This document shows positions 19,508 to 28,196 of a stretch of DNA of 64,000 nucleotides, piece by piece. Below the pieces are notes generated by a model that was not told the origin of the DNA, searched no databases, and saw only the letters and a list, made by a program, of their open reading frames with translations. Position numbers and translations under genes: made by a program. The stretch comes from Burkholderia seminalis DSM 23518 (GTDB lineage: Bacteria; Pseudomonadota; Gammaproteobacteria; Burkholderiales; Burkholderiaceae): positions 124,001 through 188,000 of the forward strand of contig NZ_CADFDK010000001.1 of NCBI RefSeq assembly GCF_902832885.1, written 5' to 3'. Numbering within the stretch: position 1 is the first letter of the stretch; the number at the start of each line of letters is the position of its first letter.

Positions 19508-20905
19508 ATGGAATCACTGCGCATCTACAACACGCTCGCGCGTGACAAGCAAGTCTTCGTGCCGCGCCAGTCCGGCGAAGTGCGGATGTACGTATGCGGG
19601 ATCACCGTCTACGACTATTGTCACGTGGGCCACGCGCGCATGCTGGTCGTGTTCGACCTCGTCCAGCGCTGGCTGCGTGCGATCGGCTATCGGGTCACGT
19701 ACGTGCGCAACATCACCGACATCGAGGACAAGATCATCCGCCGCGCGGTCGAGAACGGCGAGACGATCAAGTCGCTGACCGACCGGTTCATCAACGCGAT
19801 GCACGAGGACGAAGCCGCGCTCGGTATCCAGCGGCCCGACCTCGAGCCGCGCGCGACGCAGTTCATCCCGCAGATGCTCGGCATGATCGAGACGCTCGAG
19901 GCGAACGGCTACGCTTACCAGGCGACCGACGGCGACGTCAATTACTCGGTGCGCAAGTTCGCGAACTACGGGAAGCTGTCGGGCAAGTCGCTCGACGACC
20001 TCCGCGCGGGCGAGCGCGTCGCGGCGAACGACGCGAAGCAGGATCCGCTCGACTTCGTGCTGTGGAAACGCGCGAAGGAGGACGAGCCGGAAGGCGCGTC
20101 GTGGGCGTCGAAGTACGGGATGGGCCGCCCGGGCTGGCACATCGAGTGCTCGGCGATGGGCTGCTCGCTGCTCGGCAATCACTTCGACATCCACGGCGGC
20201 GGGCAGGATCTGCAATTCCCGCACCACGAGAACGAGATCGCGCAGAGCGAAGGCGCGACCGGCGAGACGTTCGTCAACTACTGGATGCACAACGGCTTCG
20301 TGCAGGTCGACAACGAGAAGATGTCGAAATCGCTCGGCAACTTCTTCACGATCCGCGAGGTGCTCGAGCGCTACGACGCGGAAGTCATGCGCTTCTTCAT
20401 CGTGCGCACGCACTACCGGTCGCCGCTCAATTACAGCGACGTGCATCTCGACGACGCGCGCGCATCGCTCACGCGCCTGTATACGGCGTTGAAGGACGTC
20501 GAGGCCGACACGCTCGCGCTCGACTGGAACGAGCCGCATGCGCAGCGTTTCGCGGCCGCGATGAACGACGACTTCAACACGCCGGTCGCGGTGGCGACGC
20601 TGTTCGAGCTCGCCGGCGAAGTGAATCGCACGCGCGACGCGTCGCTCGCGCGGCAGCTGAAACAGCTGGCGGGCCTGCTCGGCCTGCTGGGCCGCGAACC
20701 GCGCGCATTCCTGCAGCAGGCGTCCGGCGCCGCGCAGGCGGGCGCGCTCGCAGCCGACGAGATCGAAGCGAAGATCGCCGCGCGTGTCGCGGCGAAGCAA
20801 GCGAAGGACTATGCCGAAGCGGACCGGATCCGGGCGCAGCTGCTCGAAGCCGGCATCGCACTTGAAGACAAACCGGGCGGATCGACCGAATGGCGTCGCG
20901 TATGA
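19508..20905 (+). CDS. cysS: Cysteinyl-tRNA synthetase
   Basis: Charges tRNA-Cys. The 465-residue product is the usual length. The first zinc-binding Cys is in [18 protein letters not shown], where HVGH (39-42) is the HIGH signature. KMSKS begins near residue 274 ([11 protein letters not shown]). The catalytic zinc region [14 protein letters not shown] and [11 protein letters not shown] are intact. The ATG at 19508 matches the normal N terminus ([10 protein letters not shown]). It is divergent from the TPR gene; a TATACT box lies at 19293-19298, but no good -35 is seen. Confidence 0.96.
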   Translation: MESLRIYNTLARDKQVFVPRQSGEVRMYVCGITVYDYCHVGHARMLVVFDLVQRWLRAIGYRVTYVRNITDIEDKIIRRAVENGETIKSLTDRFINAMHEDEAALGIQRPDLEPRATQFIPQMLGMIETLEANGYAYQATDGDVNYSVRKFANYGKLSGKSLDDLRAGERVAANDAKQDPLDFVLWKRAKEDEPEGASWASKYGMGRPGWHIECSAMGCSLLGNHFDIHGGGQDLQFPHHENEIAQSEGATGETFVNYWMHNGFVQVDNEKMSKSLGNFFTIREVLERYDAEVMRFFIVRTHYRSPLNYSDVHLDDARASLTRLYTALKDVEADTLALDWNEPHAQRFAAAMNDDFNTPVAVATLFELAGEVNRTRDASLARQLKQLAGLLGLLGREPRAFLQQASGAAQAGALAADEIEAKIAARVAAKQAKDYAEADRIRAQLLEAGIALEDKPGGSTEWRRV

Positions 20906-20948
20906 GCGCGGCGCGTTCCACTGACCGATCCGTCAGGTAGGAGGCAAG

Positions 20949-21776
20949 ATGGCAACGGCTAGAAAAGCGCCGGTCAGGCGCGCGACCGCGGTCGCCGCAC
21001 GTCCGGCAGCCAGGCGCGTGCCGGCGGCGAAGGCGGACGCGACGCGCGCCGTGCCGAACGGTGCGCTGAACGGTCACGCGCAGCCGGCGGCTGCGCAGCC
21101 GGCCGCCGACGCGGCCCGCAAGACGCGTGCGCCCGAAGCGGGCGGCGAGGAGGTCGTCGTGCGTCCTGCCTACTGGGACAAGGCGTGCGCCGATCTCGTC
21201 AAGCGCGACCGCATCCTGAAGAAACTGATTCCGAAGTTCGGTCCCGCGCATCTCGTGAAGCGCGGCGACCCGTTCGTCACGCTCGCACGCTCGGTCGTCG
21301 GTCAGCAGATTTCGGTGCCGTCCGCGCAGTCGCTGTGGGCGCGCATCGAGGACGCGTGTCCGAAGCTCGCGCCGCAGCCGGTGATACGGCTCGGTGCGGA
21401 CAAGCTGATCGCATGCGGGCTGTCGAAACGCAAGACGGAATACATCCTGGATCTGGCGCAGCATTTCGTCTCGGGGGCGCTGCACGTCGACAAATGGACG
21501 TCGATGGACGACGAGGACGTGATCGCGGAACTCACGCAGATCCGCGGTATCAGCCGCTGGACGGCCGAGATGTTCCTGATCTTCAACCTGTCGCGGCCGG
21601 ACGTGCTGCCGCTCGACGACCCGGGCCTGATCCGCGCGATCAGCGTCAATTACTTCAGCGGGGAACCCGTCACACGCAGCGAGGCGCGTGAAGTCGCCGC
21701 CAACTGGGAGCCGTGGCGCACCGTCGCGACCTGGTACATGTGGCGCAGCCTCGATGCGCCCGACGCCGACGCCTGA
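20949..21776 (+). CDS. DNA-3-methyladenine glycosylase II (HhH-GPD family) with a basic N-terminal extension
   Basis: Excises alkylated bases. The 275-residue product has an HhH-GPD core: FVTLARSVVGQQISVPSAQSLW, the hairpin ELTQIRGISRWTAEMFLIFNL, and LPLDDPGLIRAI carrying the catalytic aspartate. No C-terminal iron-sulphur cluster is present, which points to AlkA rather than MutY or Nth. The first 75 residues are Ala/Arg/Lys/Pro-rich and low complexity, not part of the fold. The start has GTAGGAGG 8 nt upstream, a strong ribosome site, so the extension is probably translated. It lies 43 bp after cysS. Confidence 0.85.
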   Translation: MATARKAPVRRATAVAARPAARRVPAAKADATRAVPNGALNGHAQPAAAQPAADAARKTRAPEAGGEEVVVRPAYWDKACADLVKRDRILKKLIPKFGPAHLVKRGDPFVTLARSVVGQQISVPSAQSLWARIEDACPKLAPQPVIRLGADKLIACGLSKRKTEYILDLAQHFVSGALHVDKWTSMDDEDVIAELTQIRGISRWTAEMFLIFNLSRPDVLPLDDPGLIRAISVNYFSGEPVTRSEAREVAANWEPWRTVATWYMWRSLDAPDADA

Positions 21777-21879
21777 GCGTCGACTATCGGGTTTTGAATG
21801 TCAATAGTTGAGAGCCGGTTTTGAGCGTCGCCCGCGCGGGTAGAATACGCGCTGCCGCAAGACCCAAGGATTCGAACAC

Positions 21880-22851
21880 ATGAAGACCACGTTTCTGGAT
21901 TTCGAACAGCCGATCGCCGAACTCGAGGCCAAGATCGAAGAGCTGCGATTCGTGCAGGACGACTCGGCTGTCGATATTTCGGAAGAAATCGAGCGGCTGT
22001 CGAAGAAAAGCCAGCAACTGACGAAAGACCTCTACGCGAACCTGTCGCCGTGGCAGGTGTCGCAGATCGCGCGGCATCCGCAGCGTCCGTACACGCTCGA
22101 TTACGTTGCGGAACTGTTTACCGATTTTCACGAGCTGCATGGCGACCGCGCATTCGCGGACGACCTGTCGATCGTCGGCGGTCTCGCGCGCTTCGGCGGT
22201 CATCCGTGCATGGTGATCGGTCACCAGAAAGGCCGCGACACGAAGGAGCGCGCCGCGCGCAATTTCGGGATGCCGCGTCCGGAAGGCTATCGCAAGGCCG
22301 AACGCCTGATGCGTCTCGCCGAGAAGTTCGGGCTGCCGATCTTCACGTTCGTCGACACGCCGGGCGCGTACCCGGGCATCGGCGCGGAAGAGCGTGGCCA
22401 GTCGGAGGCGATCGGCCGCAACCTGTACGTGATGGCCGAGCTGAAGACGCCGATCATCACGACCGTGATCGGCGAGGGCGGTTCGGGCGGCGCGCTCGCG
22501 ATCGCCGTGGCCGATACCGTGATGATGCTGCAGTTCTCGACCTATTCGGTGATCTCGCCGGAAGGTTGCGCGTCGATCCTGTGGAAGAGCGCCGCGAAGG
22601 CGCCGGAAGCCGCGGAAGCGCTGGGCCTGACCGCGCACCGCCTGAAGGCGCTCGGCCTGATCGACAAGATCATCAACGAGCCGCTCGGCGGCGCGCATCG
22701 CGACCCGAAGGGCATGGCCGCACTGCTGCGCCGCGCGCTCGCCGATTCGCTGCGCCAGTTCCAGGGCATGAGCATCGATGCGCTGCGCGAGCGCCGTTTC
22801 GAGCGCCTGATGGCCTACGGCAAGTTCAAGGAAACCACGCCGGGCGCATGA
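21880..22851 (+). CDS. accA: Acetyl-CoA carboxylase, carboxyltransferase subunit alpha
   Basis: Alpha subunit of the carboxyltransferase making malonyl-CoA for fatty acid synthesis, paired with AccD. The 323-residue product begins [22 protein letters not shown] and contains the crotonase-fold signatures [32 protein letters not shown] and [15 protein letters not shown]. Length and motifs are canonical. A TAGAAT box at 21841 with TTTTGAGC upstream is a likely promoter. tilS follows 46 bp downstream on the same strand, a known accA-tilS arrangement. Confidence 0.97.
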   Translation: MKTTFLDFEQPIAELEAKIEELRFVQDDSAVDISEEIERLSKKSQQLTKDLYANLSPWQVSQIARHPQRPYTLDYVAELFTDFHELHGDRAFADDLSIVGGLARFGGHPCMVIGHQKGRDTKERAARNFGMPRPEGYRKAERLMRLAEKFGLPIFTFVDTPGAYPGIGAEERGQSEAIGRNLYVMAELKTPIITTVIGEGGSGGALAIAVADTVMMLQFSTYSVISPEGCASILWKSAAKAPEAAEALGLTAHRLKALGLIDKIINEPLGGAHRDPKGMAALLRRALADSLRQFQGMSIDALRERRFERLMAYGKFKETTPGA

Positions 22852-22897
22852 CCGGCTGCGTATTCGATTCGCGCGCCGCTGCGCGCGCGTTCCTCTC

Positions 22898-24319
22898 GTG
22901 ATCCCACCGACCGAATTCTCCGCCGACCGCGCCGTCCTCGACGCGGTCGGCGTTGCGCTTTCCGGCATGCCGGCCGATGCGCGCATCGCGATCGCCTTCA
23001 GCGGCGGCCTCGACTCGACGGTGCTGCTCGATGCGGCCGTGCGCGTCGCGGGCGCGTCGCGTTGCGTCGCGCTGCATGTGCATCACGGCCTGAGCGCGAA
23101 CGCCGATGCATGGGTTGCACATGCCGAAGCGGAAGCCGCGCGGCTCGGCGTCGCGTTCGAATCGATGCGCGTCGACGTGCCGCGCGACAGCGGCCTCGGT
23201 ATCGAGGCCACGGCACGCGAGCGTCGTTACGCGGCGCTCGACGCGATGTGCGAGCGCCATGGCGCGGCCACGCTGTGGCTCGCGCAACATGCGGACGATC
23301 AGGCGGAGACCGTGCTGCTGCAGCTGTTGCGCGGCGCGGGCATCGCCGGGCTCGCCGCGATGGCGCCGCGCTATCGCCCCGACGGCGTGAGCGTCGAACG
23401 GGTGCGCCCGTTGCTGCGATTGTTGCGCGCGCAACTTGAGCGCTACGCGGAGCAGCATGCGCTCGCATGGATCGACGACGAATCGAACGGCGACACGCGT
23501 TATGCGCGCAATGCGCTGCGCATCGACGTGCTGCCGGCGCTGGCCGTGCATTTCCCGGGCTTTCGCGATGCGCTCGGCCGCGCGGCGCAGCATGCGGCCG
23601 CCGCGCAGAAGCTGCTCGACGATCTGGCCGAACTGGATTTCGCCGCCGTTGCGCGCGACGACGGGCATGCGCTGTCGCGCGACGCGCTGGTCGCGTTCGA
23701 CGACACGCGCGGCGCGAACCTGCTGCGCTTCTGGATGCGCCGGCTCGGCTTGCCGGGCGCGTCGGCCGCGCGGCTCGCCAACATGATGCGGCAGCTGCGC
23801 GCCGCGCATGACGCGCACGCGCTGCGTGTCGATCACGCAGGGCAGTGCCTGCGGCTCTATCGCGATACCGTTTACTGGGAAGCGGGCGACAGCAGCGAAC
23901 CGGCCGATGACGGCACGGGCACGCCGCACCCGGAAGCAGCGCTCGCGTGGGATGGGCAGGAGGTCTGGCACGTGCCGGGCTGGCGCGGCACGTTCGTGTT
24001 CGCGCCGGCCGACGCGGCGAGCGCCGGCGCGGTGCCGGAGGCGCTGCTGCGCGGCGCCAGGCTCACGGTACGCGCCCGCGCGGGCGGCGAGCGGATGCGC
24101 ATGTCGCCGGGCGGCCCGGGCCGCACGCTGAAGAACCTGTTCCAGGAGCGCGGCGTGCCGGCCTGGCAGCGCGACGTGCCGCTTCTGTTCGCGGGCGACC
24201 GGCTGCTCTACGTGCCGCGGCTTGGCCTCGATCGCGATATCGGCCTGTCCGGGAGCGAGGCGGCCGGCAACGGCGACTGGCGCCGGATCGAATGGCGCCC
24301 CGACCTGCTGATCGCGTAG
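22898..24319 (+). CDS. tilS: tRNA(Ile)-lysidine synthase
   Basis: Converts C34 of tRNA-Ile(CAU) to lysidine, an essential step in AUA decoding. The PP-loop ATP motif SGGLDS lies at residues 35-40. HHGLSANADAW, ATARERRYAAL and LAQHADDQAETVLLQLLRGAG are conserved. The C-terminal TilS domain is recognisable at GGERMRMSPGGPGRTLKNLFQERGVPAWQRDVPLLF. The 473-residue length fits the longer proteobacterial form. The GTG at 22898 is chosen because MIPPTEFSAD leads straight into the PP-loop domain. Confidence 0.93.
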   Translation: MIPPTEFSADRAVLDAVGVALSGMPADARIAIAFSGGLDSTVLLDAAVRVAGASRCVALHVHHGLSANADAWVAHAEAEAARLGVAFESMRVDVPRDSGLGIEATARERRYAALDAMCERHGAATLWLAQHADDQAETVLLQLLRGAGIAGLAAMAPRYRPDGVSVERVRPLLRLLRAQLERYAEQHALAWIDDESNGDTRYARNALRIDVLPALAVHFPGFRDALGRAAQHAAAAQKLLDDLAELDFAAVARDDGHALSRDALVAFDDTRGANLLRFWMRRLGLPGASAARLANMMRQLRAAHDAHALRVDHAGQCLRLYRDTVYWEAGDSSEPADDGTGTPHPEAALAWDGQEVWHVPGWRGTFVFAPADAASAGAVPEALLRGARLTVRARAGGERMRMSPGGPGRTLKNLFQERGVPAWQRDVPLLFAGDRLLYVPRLGLDRDIGLSGSEAAGNGDWRRIEWRPDLLIA

Positions 24320-24662
24320 CGTCCGGCACGCGTCCGGCGGCGCGATGGCGCGCCCATTTTCACCATTTGGTAAACAGCGCCTGAACGGCTCCCAGCACGG
24401 CGGGCGGCTTGTCAAGCGGGCTTCTATCGGGTACGCTCGGTCGTTTGCTCGGCTCGATTTTTGAGCGTTTTGTGCAGGTTTTCCGCGTGACGTACCCGGT
24501 TTGCGCGGCCTGATCGGCCTTCCGGGCAAAATCCGTCACGCTTGCGTGTTGCGTCCCAGCCGTCCCCCTTGTCGTCCGTCCACAGCCACAAGCCGCGTGA
24601 CCGAACGGCTACGCGGCCTGCCCAGCGCGCCCGTGCGGTTTCTCCTCCAGTTCAGAACGACA
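24320..24662. other. Intergenic region holding the lysC promoter
   Basis: About 343 bp between tilS and lysC. Apart from the promoter at 24409-24437 and some T-rich stretches, no gene, riboswitch fold or repeat is evident. A lysine riboswitch is not expected in this group and none was recognised. Confidence 0.6.
24409..24437 (+). promoter_or_regulatory. Sigma70-like promoter for lysC
   Basis: TTGTCA (24409-24414), 17 bp, TACGCT (24432-24437). Transcription would give a leader of roughly 220 nt before the lysC ATG. Confidence 0.45.
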
Positions 24663-25916
24663 ATGGCACTCATCGTACACAAATACGGCGGCACTTCGAT
24701 GGGCTCGGTCGAGCGCATCAAGAACGTCGCGAAACGCGTCGCAAAATGGCATCAGGCCGGGCACCAGATGGTGGTCGTGCCTTCGGCGATGTCCGGCGAA
24801 ACCAACCGTCTGCTCGGTCTTGCGAAAGAGATTTCGAGCCAGCCGAGCCCGCGTGAGCTCGACATGATCGCGTCGACCGGCGAGCAGGTCAGCGTCGGCC
24901 TGCTGTCGATCGCGCTGCAGGAAATCGGCGTCGAGGCCGTGAGCTACGCCGGCTGGCAAGTACCGATCAAGACCGACAGCGCGTTCACGAAAGCGCGCAT
25001 CCACTCGATCGACGACGAGCGCGTGAAGGCCGATCTGAACGCCGGCAAGGTCGTGATCATCACGGGCTTCCAGGGCGTCGATCCGGACGGCCACATCACG
25101 ACGCTGGGCCGGGGCGGCTCCGATACGTCGGCGGTGGCGGTCGCGGCCGCGCTGGATGCCGAAGAGTGCCTGATCTACACGGACGTCGACGGCGTCTACA
25201 CGACCGACCCGCGCGTCGTTGAAGAGGCGCGCCGCCTCGATCGCGTGACGTTCGAAGAGATGCTGGAAATGGCCAGCCTCGGCTCGAAGGTCCTGCAGAT
25301 CCGCTCGGTCGAATTCGCCGGCAAATACCAGGTGAAGACGCGTGTGCTGTCGAGCCTGACCGATCCGCTGATTGCGCTCGACGAAGAAATGCGCTCGGGC
25401 ACCCTGATTACTTTTGAAGAAGACGAGACCATGGAAAAGGCAGTCATTTCCGGCATCGCGTTCCAGCGCGACGAAGCACGCATTGCTGTGATGGGCGTGC
25501 CCGACAAGCCGGGCATCGCATATCAGATCCTCGGCCCGGTCGCCGACGCGAACGTCGACGTCGACATGATCATCCAGAACCAGAGCGTCGAAGGCAAAAC
25601 CGACTTCACGTTCACGGTCGGCCGCGGCGACTACCAGAAGGCGATGGACATCCTCACCAACCAGGTGCAGGGCCATGTCAGCGCCGAGCGCGTGCAGGGC
25701 GACCCGAAGGTGTCGAAGGTGTCGGTCGTCGGCGTCGGCATGCGTTCGCACGTGGGCGTCGCGAGCAAGATGTTCCGCACGCTGTCGGAAGAGGGCATCA
25801 ACATCCAGATGATCTCGACGTCCGAAATCAAGATTTCGGTGCTGATCGACGAGAAATACATGGAGCTGGCCGTCCGCGCGCTGCACAAGGCATTCGAACT
25901 CGACCAGGCGTCGTGA
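24663..25916 (+). CDS. lysC: Aspartate kinase
   Basis: Phosphorylates aspartate, the first step to lysine, threonine and methionine. The 417-residue product starts [19 protein letters not shown], with [31 protein letters not shown] (kinase) and two C-terminal ACT domains ([20 protein letters not shown] and [16 protein letters not shown]), which mediate feedback inhibition. The length is that of lysine-sensitive class aspartokinases. An in-frame ATG at 25431 ([11 protein letters not shown]), preceded by GAAGAAGACGAG, could start a 161-residue beta subunit, as in alpha2beta2 aspartokinases. Upstream in-frame codons are non-conserved. Confidence 0.95.
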   Translation: MALIVHKYGGTSMGSVERIKNVAKRVAKWHQAGHQMVVVPSAMSGETNRLLGLAKEISSQPSPRELDMIASTGEQVSVGLLSIALQEIGVEAVSYAGWQVPIKTDSAFTKARIHSIDDERVKADLNAGKVVIITGFQGVDPDGHITTLGRGGSDTSAVAVAAALDAEECLIYTDVDGVYTTDPRVVEEARRLDRVTFEEMLEMASLGSKVLQIRSVEFAGKYQVKTRVLSSLTDPLIALDEEMRSGTLITFEEDETMEKAVISGIAFQRDEARIAVMGVPDKPGIAYQILGPVADANVDVDMIIQNQSVEGKTDFTFTVGRGDYQKAMDILTNQVQGHVSAERVQGDPKVSKVSVVGVGMRSHVGVASKMFRTLSEEGINIQMISTSEIKISVLIDEKYMELAVRALHKAFELDQAS

Positions 25917-25923
25917 ATTTTTC

Positions 25924-25949
25924 GTGATGCATTGAAGAAAATGCATCAC
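25924..25949 (+). terminator. Perfect hairpin after lysC
   Basis: GTGATGCATT-(6 nt)-AATGCATCAC, a perfect 10-bp stem 8 bp after the lysC stop. No T run follows, so it is a terminator candidate or an mRNA 3'-end stabiliser. Confidence 0.5.
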
Positions 25950-25954
25950 CGAAA

Positions 25955-25981
25955 TTGACGCACGGTTCGAAACCCTATAAT
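25955..25981 (+). promoter_or_regulatory. Promoter of tRNA-Ser(GCU)
   Basis: TTGACG (25955-25960), 15 bp, TATAAT (25976-25981), ending 45 bp before the tRNA. The spacer is short, but both hexamers are strong. Confidence 0.5.
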
Positions 25982-26026
25982 ATCTCGTTCTCGTCGCACT
26001 GCCTCCCTGGTGCGAGCGAAAGTTTG

Positions 26027-26120
26027 GGAGACGTGGCCGAGAGGTCGAAGGCACTCCCCTGCTAAGGGAGCATCTGGGCCAAAACCTGGATCGAGGGTTC
26101 GAATCCCTCCGTCTCCGCCA
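26027..26120 (+). tRNA. tRNA-Ser (GCU)
   Basis: A 94-nt class II tRNA with a long variable arm. The acceptor stem GGAGACG pairs with CGTCTCC, followed by the discriminator G and an encoded CCA. The anticodon loop CTGCTAA gives anticodon GCT (26061-26063), reading AGC/AGU. GTTCGAATC is the T arm. Confidence 0.97.
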
Positions 26121-26131
26121 AAAGCGGTGAC

Positions 26132-26168
26132 AAAGCCCCGCAAGTTCTCGGACTTGCGGGGCTTTTTC
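26132..26168 (+). terminator. Terminator of tRNA-Ser
   Basis: AAAGCCCCGCAAGT pairs with ACTTGCGGGGCTTT across a 6-nt loop and runs into TTTTCTTTTT. A strong intrinsic terminator starting 12 bp after the tRNA. Confidence 0.9.
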
Positions 26169-26259
26169 TTTTTCCGGCCCGTCGTGCCGTGTCGCGCGCG
26201 ACAGGTCCGATGCTGCCGGATCGCGTCCTCACGCGAACCTCGTCGCGGCCCCTCGGGCA

Positions 26260-27714
26260 ATGAATGCTCGACTTGAGCCCCTGTCATGCGCAACATACGC
26301 GTATCGACCGGCGCAATTCAAGGTGATGCTCGTGGCAAGCCCGCATGCAGTTCTGACGTTCCGCTCTCATCGGCCTGTCGACGGACTCGTCGACAATCAC
26401 GCGCGTTACGCGCAGTTGCACGGCTACCGGCATGCGATCGTCGACGGCACGCACGTGTACGGCGAGCGCCAGCAGATCCTGCACAAGTACCACGCGCTCA
26501 TCGCGCAGCTCGTCGCGATGGAGCCGGGCGCGTTGCTGCTCGTGCTCGATCCGTTCTCCGTCGTGTTCGATCCGCACGCGCTGCCGGACGTCGCGCACGG
26601 TTACGACGCAATCGTCACCACCCAGACGTCGAAGTCGCCGCTGCCTGCCGCGAGCGGCATGATTTTCCGCAACGTGCCCGGCGTGCGGGAGCGATTGCGC
26701 GAGCTCGCGCTCGAACTGGGCAAGTGGGCGATGCGCCTTCCGGAACGGCGTCACGCGTGCGAGGCGACGCTGCTCGCGGAGCACTTTGCGCCGCTGCCGT
26801 TCGATGTACCGCTCGCGAACGGGCATTTCGCGTCGGTGCAGACGGTCTGGAGCGAGGGCATCGCGATCGATTCGATCGCCGGCGCGCGGCCGCTGGTCGC
26901 GCACCACGCGCCCGAGTGGCAGGACGTGGACGGTGGCTGGGCGCCGGCGGCCGACTACGACTTTCGCTACGTGGTCGCGCTCGTCGACGATGCCGAGCGG
27001 TACCAGCGCGGCGATTCCCCGCGCGCGCTGGACGACTGGCGCGCCGCGCAGCAGCGAACGCGCGAAGCGGAGCGGCACGTGAATCCGCACGCGCGTGTTG
27101 CGTTCGTGAGCCTGCATACGCCGCATATCGCGGGCTATGGCGATCTGCACGAGGAAAACTTCGTCCGCTACTGCACGCGGCACGGTTATGCGTACCACAC
27201 GTATCGCGAGGCGCCCGCGTTTCTGCCGGGCGGCATCGATGCGAACTGGGCGAAGCTGCATCTGATTCGCGAACATCTGCCGCGCCACGAATTCGTGTTC
27301 TGGGTCGATGCGGACATCCTGGCAATCGACCAGAGTCGGTCCATCGACGGCGTGATCGAGGGCCGCGACTTCCTGATCGGTACCGATCACACGGCCTGGG
27401 CGATCAATTCATGCATGATCGGCGTGCGCAACGTGGCGCCGATGCGCGCACTCGTCGAGCGCATCTGCGCGCGCATCGAGCGCTTCGACGATCGGTCGTC
27501 GGTCTACGCGAGCGGCGGCGACCAGCAGGCGATCTATGTGGAACTGCTGGAGTCCGGCATGATCGATGCGCGTCATATCGTCGACGCGACGACGCTTGCG
27601 GCGTCGCCGGTCTACGCGACGCGCGACAGCCGCTTCGTTCATTTCCCCGCGCAACACGACCACTATCGAGCGGTGACGATGCGCGTGTGGGACCGGCAAA
27701 GCCATCGGCGCTGA
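26260..27714 (+). CDS. Glycosyltransferase (GT34/galactosyltransferase-like), two-domain
   Basis: A 484-residue cytosolic-looking protein without a signal peptide. The C-terminal half has the GMA12/MNN10-like hallmark series HEENFVRYCTRHGYAYHTYRE, NWAKLHLIREHLPRHEFVFWVDADILAI (DxD metal motif as DAD) and GGDQQAIY. The N-terminal half repeats the same plan (DNHARYAQLHGYRHAIVDG, LHKYHALIAQLVAMEPGALLLVLDPFSVV) but has DPF in place of DxD, so it looks like a duplicated, probably inactive domain. The start at 26260 is one option; ATG 26326 (MLVASPHAVL) is another. The acceptor is unknown; it lies alone beside tRNA-Ser. Confidence 0.7.
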   Translation: MNARLEPLSCATYAYRPAQFKVMLVASPHAVLTFRSHRPVDGLVDNHARYAQLHGYRHAIVDGTHVYGERQQILHKYHALIAQLVAMEPGALLLVLDPFSVVFDPHALPDVAHGYDAIVTTQTSKSPLPAASGMIFRNVPGVRERLRELALELGKWAMRLPERRHACEATLLAEHFAPLPFDVPLANGHFASVQTVWSEGIAIDSIAGARPLVAHHAPEWQDVDGGWAPAADYDFRYVVALVDDAERYQRGDSPRALDDWRAAQQRTREAERHVNPHARVAFVSLHTPHIAGYGDLHEENFVRYCTRHGYAYHTYREAPAFLPGGIDANWAKLHLIREHLPRHEFVFWVDADILAIDQSRSIDGVIEGRDFLIGTDHTAWAINSCMIGVRNVAPMRALVERICARIERFDDRSSVYASGGDQQAIYVELLESGMIDARHIVDATTLAASPVYATRDSRFVHFPAQHDHYRAVTMRVWDRQSHRR

Positions 27715-28196
27715 CGGCCGGGAGCATGAAGCATGCGCGGGCTGCCGTGACGGTGGGCGGGCAGGGTGGCCATTCGCTCGGCCGATCGAAATACAAATGT
27801 AAGTATCGATGTAAGAAAAAGAGGTGCGCCGGACCATCGTCCTGCCCGGCCTCGATAATTCCATTCCGGCCCCACGAAATGAACCGACGATTTCAAAAAT
27901 GCGGCATTGCGTCGTTTTTCATGATGAGCCCCGGCGCGTAATACAAAAAATTACTCAATCAAATCAGCGTCATGCGTCGGCGTGGAAAATTGAGGCTCTG
28001 CTGCGCTGCAGAAAATAATCAATCGCCTTATGCTCGTTAACCCGATCGCGTTTGAGCGGCATCAAGTTTTTCCGTGATGCCGCTTTACATTTTGCCAACG
28101 CTGGCGATTCACGAAATCTACCTGTCGATTTGATTTCGTACCTTTCGTCTCGCCTGTCCCCGATACAGTGCGCGACCTCCTCAAGGCTTTGTTGAC
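27715..28196. other. AT-rich intergenic region with a terminator-like hairpin
   Basis: About 480 bp of clearly lower GC than its surroundings. No convincing gene. It contains a possible promoter, TTGAGG (27990-27995), 18 bp, AATAAT (28014-28019), followed by the hairpin at 28056-28083, then 113 bp to the NuoM-like start. It may be a regulated leader for that gene or a small RNA locus. Confidence 0.45.
28056..28083 (+). terminator. Terminator-like hairpin in the leader of the NuoM-like gene
   Basis: GCGGCATCA, 10-nt loop, TGATGCCGC: a perfect 9-bp stem followed by TTTACATTTT. It could end the glycosyltransferase transcript or act as an attenuator. Confidence 0.5.

Noticed and set aside
23947-24384. 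Overlapping plus-strand frame in the 3' part of tilS
   Set aside because: Out-of-frame shadow of tilS; Arg/Gly/Ala-rich.
24320-24662. Lysine riboswitch before lysC
   Set aside because: Nothing resembling the conserved L-box core could be seen, and the class is not expected in this group.
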